Positions 12,786 through 23,700 of a stretch of 64,000 nucleotides of DNA are shown here, one piece after another; position 1 is the first letter of the stretch, and each line of letters opens with the position of its first letter. This DNA is from Lotus japonicus (lineage: Eukaryota > Streptophyta > Magnoliopsida > Fabales > Fabaceae), in assembly GCF_012489685.1 (NCBI RefSeq), contig NC_080043.1, positions 13,882,223 to 13,946,222 of the forward strand. The letters run 5' to 3'. The notes under the pieces are model-generated. The model saw nothing but the letters and a program-made list of their open reading frames with translations. It ran no database searches and was not told the DNA's origin. The translations under genes and the position numbers were made by a program.

Positions 12786-12938
12786 GATTCTATCTCAAGC
12801 CCCAAAATATTTGTATAGGAAATAAATATTTAGTATAGAAAATTGAAAATGACCAAATTTACTTAATTTTTAAAATAGATGAACTTAATTAAAGAAATTA
12901 GAGGGACTAAAATCAATAACTAAAATGAGAGAGACTAA

Positions 12939-14428
12939 GAGCAACTCCAACGCTGGTTTCTTAGACCAGCTGGAGTTGCTAAGGAACCGTTTCTTATTTT
13001 TTGCAGCATTGGAGTTGATCTAGGTGGCAGTTTTGGGTTCTTAACTACAGTGCAGAGTTCCTTGTGCAATGAACTCTGCTTTTTGGTTCCTTAACATTAA
13101 AAAGTAATATTTTCTCTCACCAAAACCCAACTGATTTCAGTGGGAAAACAACAGATTGAAGATGAAGGCAAGAAGATGATGAAATTGAACATGAACATAA
13201 TTTTTTTGCATATTACAGAACATGAAATTTACAGACCAGAGGTTTTTTTACATGAAAAAAAAAACATAATCTTGATCTCGACTGAGAAGCTCTGATCTGC
13301 AAAGAGAGATGAGAGAGTTTCAATAGAAGGGTAATGAACATATGAAAATCAACAAAAAAAAAACAACAACACGAACTCACCTCATATCACTTTGCATGTG
13401 AGGAAAGGAAGCTCCTTTGCGAGATTGAAGGCCTTGATAGTATGAAACAGAGCCGGTGCTTGCCGGATCGTGGTCGGAGGGTGGCGGGTTGGGGGCGTTA
13501 GGCCTGGAGCATGGCTGTTTGGCGGCGGATTGTGGCGGAGCGTGGCTTTTTGAGGCGGATCGTGACTCTTCTTCTTCCTGCGAGCGTGAGTGAGACCGAG
13601 AGAGGAGATAGCGAACAGGAACAGGAGAGGAGAAAGAGAGAGCGAGTGGGTGAGATAGATAGAGAGGAGAGACAAAGGTGCAGATGGCAGGAGATGAGGA
13701 AGAAGAGAGAGCGTGAGAGAGGGTTTGGGGCGGCTAATAGGGTTTTTTGGGTGATGACTGATGAATGAAGTGAGTGAGAGAGGAAATTTTGTATATAGTG
13801 GGTGACCGGCTGAGCCGGTCATCCCACCGTTATGGACCGGTCCAGACCGGCTGGAACTGGTTTCCTGCCCGTTTGGGCTTTTTTTTTTGAATCAACCGGT
13901 TTGACCGGTATTCTGAAAACGAGAATAATAAAAATTAACCTACAAGTGTTATTATATTTCATTTAAAATGTATTGTTATTTATTTTTCATTATCATGTAC
14001 TTTCTTTCGTCTTTATTTCTATCATTCAATAAAATTGCTTTTGCTATAAAAAAACACAATGTACCTTTTTATTTTATTTTTAAGTTAACATGCCGATATT
14101 TAAATTTAATTGTTTTAAATATTAAGTAAAATTAAATTTAAATTAAATTCGTACAAATATTAATTAAATTATTTTTAAGCTGAAGTATTGATTTATTATT
14201 AAATTTTAAATCTAAATTGGGTGAAAATAAATTTTATTAATTTATGTTGTATGGTGGGACACGGGTGAGACCCTTCAAATAGTAATTTAAGAAACCATGG
14301 ATTGGAGTAAAATCTGCTTCAGTTCCTTAGGAGTTCCTTAAGTCTGATGTGGCAGTACGGGCCCACAAGAATAGTGCTGAATAGTGTGTTAAAGAAACCA
14401 ATAAGGAACCAAGCCATTGAAGTTGCTC
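12939..14428. mobile_element. PIF/Harbinger-like non-autonomous element, 1490 bp
   Basis: The ends are GAGCAACTCCAACG at the left and the complement of GAGCAACTTCAATGGC at the right, flanked by a 3-bp TAA duplication (12936-12938 and 14429-14431). Subterminal motifs (GGTTTCTTA, AGGAACC, TAGACCAGC) recur in both halves. No transposase is seen. The centre (about 13380-13830) is GA-rich on the plus strand, open in both directions and low in complexity. I do not consider it a gene. Confidence 0.75.
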
Positions 14429-14449
14429 TAAGTGTGTTACTAAGAATCA

Positions 14450-15735
14450 TTATTTTATTTAAAAAAAAAAATAATTGAATTCTATCCTCATTCCACAACA
14501 TAGAAAATGACATCGAAGTCACACAAAACATGATCAGGTCAATGCACTTTACCAGGAAACCAAAATTCTTCAATGTCACTTCTAAGAACCTCCAATCCAA
14601 CCAGTCACAAGCTCGCTCCAAAGCCAACTTGAAAATCAAGTCATCATCCCTTAATAGATCTCATCATCGAGTGAACCACCCTTGAAAGACAATAGCATTA
14701 TTCGTAGTACTCCTCCCAAGGATAAATATGCTCTGAAATAGACTAATAAGGTCTTTTACAAATGATCTAATTTTATTCACCAAAATCTTTAAAATAAGCT
14801 TATGAATACATCACTGAGACTCACTGGCCTAAACTCATTGAAGGGTCTAGGATCATCAACCTTTGGAATTATAACAACCAAAGTCCCCGTAATTGTCGGA
14901 TCAAACCTCTCATTCTCAAACGCATCATAGACAAAAGCGAAAACAGTATCCCCCACAAGCTCCCAATACCTTTTATAGAAGCAAGCTTGGAAATCGTCAG
15001 GACTCGAGGCCTTAAAGGAGCATAGTTGGTGAATAAAGGTAGAAACCTCCTCCTTAGAGAGGCTAGTCTAACCAACTCAACAATTCCCTCATTTGGAAAA
15101 TGAGCCAGACGAGGCTTATGAATGCAAGCTAGGTAATCCTCCTCATAAGTAGGAAGTAGCAAACAAATCTGAATAGAAATTTTGAGCCTCCTCATCGAGC
15201 CTATCCCCGTCTTTACACCACGTGCCATCCGACAATGTTAACCTCGGTTCCTCCTACGAATGATAGTTTGCGCATAGAAAAAAGTTGTGCTTCGATCTCC
15301 ATACTTCACCATTTTTTCCAAGACTTTTGAAACCATAATATCTCCTCCTACCTCAAATATTGAGGCCTATAATGCAGAGCTATCAACCCACTCTAAGCGA
15401 TTCTGAAGTTCAGCTATGTTAGAGGCAACCAACCACTTCCTCATGAAAATATTGTTAAACACTTTTCTATTAAAAACAAGAGAACCCTCCCTAACATGTC
15501 TCAAATAGGAAGTGAAACTAGGTGTTCTCTTCCTCCAAGCATCTGAGACCACCAGGGGATATATACTGGGGTGATCCATCCACGCTGCCTCATACCTGAA
15601 AGGCTTATTCTGAAACCCCTCCCGCCTCAGGAAACAATTGAGAAGAAGAGGAGTTGGAGGCTGAAACTTTACACAATGGTCACGTAATAGGACCAAGGTT
15701 AGGAAAAAAAACAAAATAAAAATGGTGTACAATAT
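14450..15735 (-). mobile_element. LINE ORF2 remnant (linker and reverse transcriptase), frame-broken
   Basis: Read on the minus strand, 15600-15370 encodes PFRYEAAWMDHPS, the linker motif between endonuclease and reverse transcriptase of plant L1 elements. Around 14890-14810, one frame gives IIPKVDDPRPFNEFRPVSLS, the start of the reverse-transcriptase core. Near 14640-14560, ALERACDWLDWRFLEVTLKN-type text continues it. Stops and frameshifts break the reading frame throughout, so this is a dead copy. Confidence 0.8.
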
Positions 15736-16069
15736 TTAACTGCAATTCCAAGGTGTTTTGCCCTGTTGCTTTTGTAATGTTCATCACATTCTTTGTTTTA
15801 AAATACAAAGTTTTTTGTGCAAAACTAAAACTGGTCGATGATTTCAATAGAAAAAACAAGGTTTTCTAGAATTAATAAAAAAATTACTAGTTTTAAATTG
15901 AATGAAATTTTATAAACTTAAGCTTAATCCACCTAATGAGAACTTTCAATTTAAGTTTTTTTTTTTTTGAAAATGGACGATTTAAGGGTTGAAATTGATA
16001 AAATTGATTATTGTATATAAAAAAGTTATTGATAAAATGTAAGTATGTCTATTGTCATGACTCTTTAAG

Positions 16070-16138
<69 letters not shown>
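16070..16138. repeat. (CT)n(AT)n microsatellite in the promoter of the second annexin
   Basis: About 12 CT units run into about 22 AT units and end 72 bp before the annexin ATG at 16210. CT/GA tracts and AT runs near the start site can affect nucleosome position, and the length is likely to vary among accessions. Confidence 0.9.
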
Positions 16139-16140
<2 letters not shown>

Positions 16141-16209
16141 GGATATATATATTAGAGACAACTAATTTGATGATCTAAAACACTAATCAAGAGTAAAAGA
16201 GATCCAACT

Positions 16210-19200
16210 ATGGCTACTCTCATTGCTCCTGCCAAACACTCTCCTGTGGAGGATGCAGAAGCTCTCTGGAAGGCTTTTAAAGGTCACAATCCAACTTCTC
16301 CTATTTCTTCTTGATCAATTCATTATAGTTTGCTTAATTCATTATGTAAGTTGGGTTCTTGAAAGTACTTCAATCCTTTAATTTATTCACATATATTAAT
16401 TATGTAAGTTGGGTTCTTGAAACTATCCTTCAATGTATTTATTTTGCCAACATAAACAAATATTTTCATAGGGTGATCTAACAATCTATAGAAAGAAACT
16501 TGAAATCAAATTACTGGGTTTTCAAAACATTCTGCAGGTTGGGGAGCTGATTTTAAAGCCATTATAGCAATACTGGGTCACAGAAATGCTACCCAAAGGA
16601 CAAAAACCAGACAAGCATACCATGACCTCTTCCAAGAGGATCTTATCAAACGCCTTGAGTCTGAGCTCTCAGGTGCCTTTGAGGTATCTATATATTTAAT
16701 TATTTATACAGAAAATGAAGAAGGAAAAAAACAGGATTGTCTAAGGTGGACTTATAAAATAGGTAGTGTACTCACTTCTTGTAATTTATTGAGTAGTTTG
16801 CAAACAGAAAAGAAAAGGTGATTTCCTTTTGGCAATGACAAATTCAGAAACACTTTTTATAAAAACATTTTTTTCCTACTCATTTTGTTATAGATCCACT
16901 ATTAATTGTTGTTTTACTTGTTTGCCAAACAGAGAGCAATGTACCGTTGGATATTGGAACCTACAGAGCGGGAGGCTTTATTGGCCAATCTAGCACTGAA
17001 AAATGCAAACAAAAACTACCAAGTGATTGTGGAAATTTCCTGTGTCCTTTCACCTGAAGAGCTTTTTGTTGTGAGGCGCGCCTATCACAACCGCTACAAA
17101 CGGTCCTTGGAGGAAGATGTGGCTGCTAACACCTCTGGCCATCTTCGCCAGGCAAGTCACGAAATAAAAAGTGAATGAAACTTACGAATTAAGATGAAAA
17201 ATTGATTCACGTTAACTTCAACTCGTACCCAGACACACATTAAGCCTTATTGTGTAGTTGTTAATTATGATCTTATAATTATTTTGAGCAGCTTTTGGTG
17301 GGATTGGTGAGCTCATTTAGGTATGGAGGCAGTGAGATCAATGCAAGATTGGCACAATCTGAAGCTGATATACTTCATGAGGCTATCAAAGACAAGAATC
17401 AGAATAATGAAGAAATTATTAGGATTCTTACCACAAGGAGCAAGATCCAGCTTGTGGCAACTTTCAACCGCTACAGGGATGACCATGGAATTGCCATCAC
17501 TAAAGTACATAATTAAGAAATACCCTCTTTCTTTGTTTGGTTGTTTAGTTTGTTCTAAATACTTATTTGGCTTAATCAAGTTTTTGGTCCCTAACCTTTG
17601 TCATAAATATGGCTTTAGTCCCTCGCCGGAGTAAAGGTGGGGATTGGTCCCCAGTTTTTTGCAAAATGATTGGCTTTGGTCCTTCCGGCCGGTTAGGTCA
17701 ACGCCGGAGCTCCGGGATGCCCATGTGGCATGGCCACGTCATTTAATGAGTCCATTTGGAATTTTTTTCTTTTTCATTAAAAAAAAACCTTAAATCCCTC
17801 CTAATTAAATTCTTCCCTTCCCTGTGCAGATCCTCCTCCACCTTCAATCTCTGCACCGTAAAGAACAAATTCATCTCTTCTTATTCACTTCAATCATACC
17901 ACCATTCCCAAATTAACTCACCAACTAATACCAAAATTAAATCACCAACGAACAATTAATCCCAATCTGATTGTAAATTACAAATTATATACTGAAGATG
18001 TGCTGAAGCTGCTGAAACGGTGGATGATTCATCCTCTGCGGTGGTCACCACTCACAACCACGGGCACAACCTTCTCCTCCTTGTGGTAACTGTCTGTTTT
18101 TCTCTTATCAAGTTATCATCTTATGAAAAAAACTGGAGAAATTCATCTTCCTCCAGCAAACATTCATCTACACTCAAGAACCCAGATTTCAAGAAGATAA
18201 TCCCAAAAATTCTTAAAACCTCTCCTTTTCCTCCTTCCTTTTCGTCCTCCTTTCTCTCTTTCTCGTGTGCCCAAAACCTCCATCTCCAAACCCAAAACCT
18301 TCATCTCCCAACTTCTCCGGAGAGAAAACCCATAGAGAAAAATTCCAACTCCAATGCTTTCTTCTTCCTGAAATAAAACTCAAAGATCAATAAAACCCAT
18401 TTGTGTTTTACTCCGATTTAGGTTTTTCTCATCTTCTACGTCCACGCTTCGAGCTTTCTGCTTCTTTTGGTTTTTTTCTTTCTTTCTCAGAGATGCCTCG
18501 ATCTGGGAGGGGCTTAGGTTGGGGTGGCTCGATCTGGGTGGGTTGGGGTTGGGGGTGACTCGATGTGGGAGGGGTGGGGTTGGGGGTGGTGGCTTGGTGT
18601 CGGGGCAGCTCGATCTGGGTGAGACTGGGGTTGGGATCATCTTCATCTCCATGTTCATCTATTTGTTATTTTATGGGTTTGGGATTTTGTTTTCTAGGAT
18701 TTCTGCTGCACTTAGGTGAGTGTTTTAATTAATTTAAAGGAGGTTAATTAGGGAGGGTTTAGTATTTTAATTATGGGTTTTTCTTAATGAAAAAGAAAAA
18801 AAAAATCCAAATGGACTCATTAAATGACGTGGCCATGCCACATGGGCATCCCAAAGCTCCGGCGTTGACCCAACCGGCCGGAAGGACCAAAACCAATCAT
18901 TTTGCCAAAAACTGGGGATCAATCCCCACCTTTACTCCGGCGAGGGACTAAAGCCATATTTATGACAAAGGTTAGGGACCAAAAACTTGATTAAGCCTAC
19001 TTATTTTGATCTAAGGCTCATGCAGAGGAAAATTACACAGCAATTAGTTTTCATTCATCCTCTCCCTTTGCAGAAATTGTCAGATGAAGGATCTAATGAT
19101 TTTCATAAGGCAGCGCAAATAGCCATTAGTTGCATCAATGATCATAAGAAGTACTATGAAAAGGTGAGATTCATTGAGTACTATATATAATTCTCATATT

Positions 19201-19915
19201 ATTTTTACTTTTTGTTCTATTTTTAAATACTTATATAAGAGATAGTAAAAGATAAAATGAAAATATTTTAAAATCATGTGACTTGTTAATAAAAACTAGA
19301 AACCAAAAATATTTTTCATACCAAACAATGTGACTTAGCAACGACCAATTGATTCAAGTGATACATGTTTAATTCTCATTAAACACAGGTTCAAATTTGA
19401 GACTTGTGTATAAAAAAATGTTGGGAGAGCTTGTAAAGATTAGGATATGGGTGGTCTCCAAGAGAAAAAATTTCTTTCATAAAATAGGATATAAATGTTA
19501 TAATTTATACTACATTTTCTTATTAGTTATTGTTGATTTTGCTTAATGTACTCAATCTCCGCGGCCCTCACACATTTTTCTAGTAATGCCATTGAGGATG
19601 TCCAAGGTTCAAACATGATTACCTCAGCGGATACAATTAAAGCATACGTTGACATTATCAAACATGTTTGTTAAGCAAAAAAATTACACTAAATCATAGA
19701 TTGTGCTGCAGGTTCTTCGCAATGCGATGGAAATTGATGGAACAGATGAAGAGGCAGTGACCCGTGTGATTGTGACAAGGGCAGAGAAGGATTTGAAGGA
19801 CATTAAAGAGGTTTATTTCAAGAGAAACAGTGTTCAGCTTGAGCATGCTGTGGCCAAGGAAACTTCAGGAGACTACAAGAAATTCCTCCTTGCTCTCATG
19901 GGGAAAGATGATTAA
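16210..19915 (+). CDS. Annexin, RJ4/D5-like plant annexin (second complete copy)
   Basis: Six exons: 16210-16282, 16538-16683, 16933-17151, 17292-17504, 19074-19163, 19712-19915; 945 nt, 314 aa. Every exon matches the length of its partner in the 9569 gene. Repeat I reads [19 protein letters not shown]. Repeat IV reads [20 protein letters not shown] and keeps GTD; repeat I lacks it, as in the neighbour. Intron 3 begins with GC (CAG|GCAAGT) where the sister gene has CAG|GTAAGT. Intron 4 has grown to 1.57 kb by insertion of a Mutator-like element. The protein should bind acidic membranes in a Ca2+-dependent way. The two genes have different promoters, so they may differ in expression. Confidence 0.92.
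17569..18997. mobile_element. Mutator-like element (MULE), 1429 bp, in annexin intron 4
   Basis: Terminal inverted repeats of about 190 bp start with GGCTTAATCAAGTTTTTGG. The right arm (18809-18997) is their near-perfect complement. A perfect 9-bp target duplication, TACTTATTT, lies at 17560-17568 and 18998-19006, the size expected for Mutator-type transposition. The interior (about 17765-18800) lacks a transposase and is CT-rich then G-rich, with short open frames. It is a non-autonomous element or Pack-MULE whose cargo I cannot identify. Confidence 0.9.
19338..19470 (+). mobile_element. SINE-like repeat in annexin intron 5
   Basis: TTGATTCAAGTGATACATG resembles a tRNA A-box. GGTTCAAATTTGAGACTTG resembles a decayed B-box, followed by TAAAAAAATG and GGGAGAGCTTG. 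The wording parallels 12605-12785. No target duplication was identified. Confidence 0.3.
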
Positions 19916-20770
19916 AATTTATTTACTTGTTTCTTTGATGTATGGGGCTCCATGAAGATCTTAGTGAATGGTGGAAGCTGATCGATTAGTTTTCTAATGG
20001 GTTGGTTCGTGTCATATTGTCACGATTATAAAATTATGGTTTGTGTTGGGAAACGGTAACTTCAGATGCTTACAAAATAATTCAAGAAAATGAACTCATT
20101 ACTCTTCACCTTATTTTCCAAGAGTTGCTTTGTTGTATCGATTTGGGTTCAAGTCTGAGTAGTTAAATGTGATCCTTAAATTCAAAAGCAACTATTTCTT
20201 GCCTCTGAAAACGTGGATATATCGAAACGTGAATCTAAGTGAGTTTAACAAATAAACCCTTACTTTTAATCTCAACTCCTACTTTGGGAGTTGGATGACA
20301 AAAAGACTTTTTTTAGTACATCAGAAAGATAAATTGCACCCTCCAAAAATTGATCCCTGTACCTGCCCTTCCCAACGCATATGTCCCCAACTCCTACCAC
20401 TTGAGTTATCATCTAGGGACACTTAATGTTAGACTTTAACCTTTTATAATAAGGTTGGTTTATTAAATAACATATATTAAAATAGGTGGAAATTCAATAT
20501 TTTTATTGGACAGTTGAATGTTTTAATCTCTAAAGATGTGGGAAATGATTTGGTTAGGCCAAAACCTACCTCTACTATAAACTACTCCAAATACTCAAAT
20601 GTAAAAATTGCTTGCACATTTACTTTTCTACTCCTTTTCCACAAACAGGTTAAGTTAACAGACAAATACATCCTCAGGCCATATGATGTATAAACCTCCT
20701 AGCACCCAAAATGACTTTAAAAAAACAGTTATATTTACTAGCGTGGCTGCATCGGTAATGCTCACTTGGG
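19916..20770. other. Intergenic region between convergent annexin and INTS9 genes
   Basis: It holds the 3' untranslated regions of two converging genes. AT-rich with no open frame, repeat end or RNA gene that I can support. Confidence 0.4.
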
Positions 20771-23700
20771 CTAAGAAACCTCATTCAAAATGCTGTCTAT
20801 AGCTTTATAAATTACAGAAGCCACGTTCGGATCAGCAGTGGTAATATTAGTACTGGCGGTTCCGATCTCTATTAGGGCTTTGTATGGTTCCAGTGTGTGA
20901 ACCGTACACAGAGTTTGTGCACCATCCATACCATGTTCCTTGGCAGCTTGTCTTTGATTTGTACTTATAGTTTCCACATTGATGCTAACTTTGGATAATG
21001 CAGCCAGAAGCTTTTCTGAATCCGGTAAACTCCAATGTACCAAAGGCATATTTCTTGAGGAATTTCTATCATGATCATCCATCAGCAAGTGATATCTACC
21101 ATTTTCCATTAATAGCTTCCCCTTTAATCTTGCGATACTGATTCCTTCATTTTTGAAGTTTTTCCAATAAAACTGGGAAGCCAAATCAGCTGCAATTTTT
21201 AACTCTGAATTGTCTTTTTGAGATGACACTTTTAAAGTCTCAGCTTCAGTATAATACAAAACTGAGAAAGACTTTTCACTTGGAAATCTGACGTGCAACC
21301 TCAAATCTTCAGGGAACTAGAGAATAAGATAAGTTTAAATGAAAACAGATCATCAGTTCATCACATAATCTTTAAAAACAATATGAAGTGTATAACTATA
21401 AAGTAATCTTTGTCCAATTACCAGAACAGTCTTTGGCTGCAATATCTTCAGCAAAGGTTGAACTTTCTGCAACCTACAATCAAAATATTGAGAGAACGCT
21501 AAATACATAAATCAAATTGTCATCAGCAGAAACTACACTATTTTAGTGACCAAATGTCAAAGTGTTCATTTTGAAAATACATGTTAGGTCTTGAGCAACG
21601 ATGCTTAGAAATAGGGAGTGTAAAAAGAAAGATATACCCACCCTATTCCAGAGGGGGACATACATTGAAGAACCTTCATTGCAACTGGCTGGAAAGGTAA
21701 GAGTGTCATCTCAGGATTCACAGTATCCTGCAAAGAGTCATATCAACAGTTCAATACAACAATGGTCAAAGCCATTCCAGCTTCATTAAAAGGACAAAAC
21801 TTACAAGTCCACAGATATCAAGACATATTTCTTAAAAAAGAATAAAAAATAAAAATAATTCAATGAAGCATCATAAGTACTTATATTATGTGAGGAATAC
21901 ATCACACCTCAAGAATAAGTAAAGATTTAGGATCACTTCTCCAACGTTGAAGCAGATGAACAACAGGACCCAGACGCAGAGTCCAGTGAGGACAAAATAC
22001 AATGCATGGCTCTTGCCAATTCATTCTACAAGCAGTACATCAGTTTTTATGAGCAAATAGCCAAATAATAATTAAAATAATCAAGGAAGAGCGATCTGTA
22101 GTTTATGCAGTTTGTTAAAATTGAAAGCTTTGACATACTTTCAGGCTATTAACAGAAACTTAAACTGTTAGGAAGTGTAAATTTTCCCCAAATAATTAGC
22201 ATAACTAGAGCGCATGACTTTGGCTCTAGAAAGTGTGAAGAAACACTAAATTCGATTAACATCTCCATTGTCAATAGTAGTTCTTTATAGCTTATAATAG
22301 AAGGGGGGGGGGGGAATGACAATGATAGATAAAACACTCACAAAAGTTGAGGTGACAGAACATCAGGAACCACGTGTATCTTTTTCTCTTTTAGGAGCTT
22401 GACATGCGCAAATAATGGTTCCCCAGCAAATAGCTGCAGCACCAATTAAAGTGGGTAAACACAAGTCAAATTTTGCAAATTAAAGTATTCAAGTGCAATG
22501 GACCAAATACAGATTTCGATCAGTACTCTTTCTTGCCGCTGTTTGCAAAGCCACTCTGGTATGACGTTAAGCAATGCCAGCAATTCTTCAGCAACGGAAG
22601 AAATTATATAAACTGGAACCTACATATAGCAAAGTTATGAATTCTTAAAATTCAGTGAGCACGCATCTCAGGCTTTCCTCCAAGAATCCATTTGCCAGTT
22701 ATGTTTATTTGACTAGAAAACTCAATTGATTTCTAGTTCAGTTTACAAACATTCAAAGATGCAACTTTGGCTCTTCCTATCTTTCCCATTACATGCACAA
22801 TAATGAAAATGAAAAGCAATGAAATTTTAAAAATGAACACTGGTAAACAATAACATGAGTCTAAGTCTCTTAGCAATCAAAAGAAGAAAATGCGAATCAG
22901 AAAAGCAACTAGAATCTGAATGCAAAAGACAGATTTTTTACCCATGAGTAGGAACATGCAACAAAAAGGGGTGAGAGAATAGGGTTTTACAGGACAAAAG
23001 ACAACAATTCAAACACGGATAATTAATAATGCCCGCAAATATAATATATATTCATGATATTTTTCTTGATTTTGATAACCATTCAATTGAGAACATACCT
23101 TCATAGCCAAAGCTTCAAGTGAGGTTGTAATTTCCTCCAAAAGCTGCAAGATAGTTCCAAGTCGGTTGACAGGAACAAGAACTGAACCACCAATTTTGAC
23201 ACACTCTATAGCACATGAGCATATGAAAACCAGTTTTTCCTTTTCCTCTGAATTCTCATCGGAGTTAAGGTTGAACTCGTCCAAATCTTGAACACTGCAG
23301 TAATAATCAATACGGGAGTCAATCTTTAACAAATATAAATTTTCATCACTACAACCTTAAGAATGATAACTTGAGGCTTATTCCCTTGGCAATGTTTGGG
23401 TCTACACGGGGGATGTGTTTGGGGGTTTTTGGACTTATAGACTTATCTTGAGAGGGGTGTTCTCTTGGACTTCTTTCTGGTTAATCAATATTACGTTGTG
23501 TTTTCAAAAAAAAAGAATGATAACTTGAAATTTTGCACAAGTGTACAACAATAACTGAAGTCCTTGTCCATGGGTACAACTTCTGAGTCTAAAGGGGAAT
23601 AAAATCAAAATCTCATACCTCTGGGGTAATAATGCATCAGCAGTTCGAATAGAGTAACTATCCCCAGCCTCAACCTCTTGTACATCACTCAAGGCTGAGA

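Noticed and set aside
13382..13822. A 146-codon minus-strand open frame and an 85-codon plus-strand frame
   Set aside because: Both lie in the low-complexity GA/CT centre of the Harbinger-like element. The translation is Pro/Ser/Leu-rich with no domain or splice support.
18020..18376. A 118-codon open frame inside the MULE
   Set aside because: The composition is Ser-rich and biased, there is no recognisable domain, and it lies within a transposon. Kept only as possible captured cargo.
22302..22314. Run of G in an INTS9 intron
   Set aside because: A simple homopolymer, possibly of uncertain length in the assembly. No further meaning.
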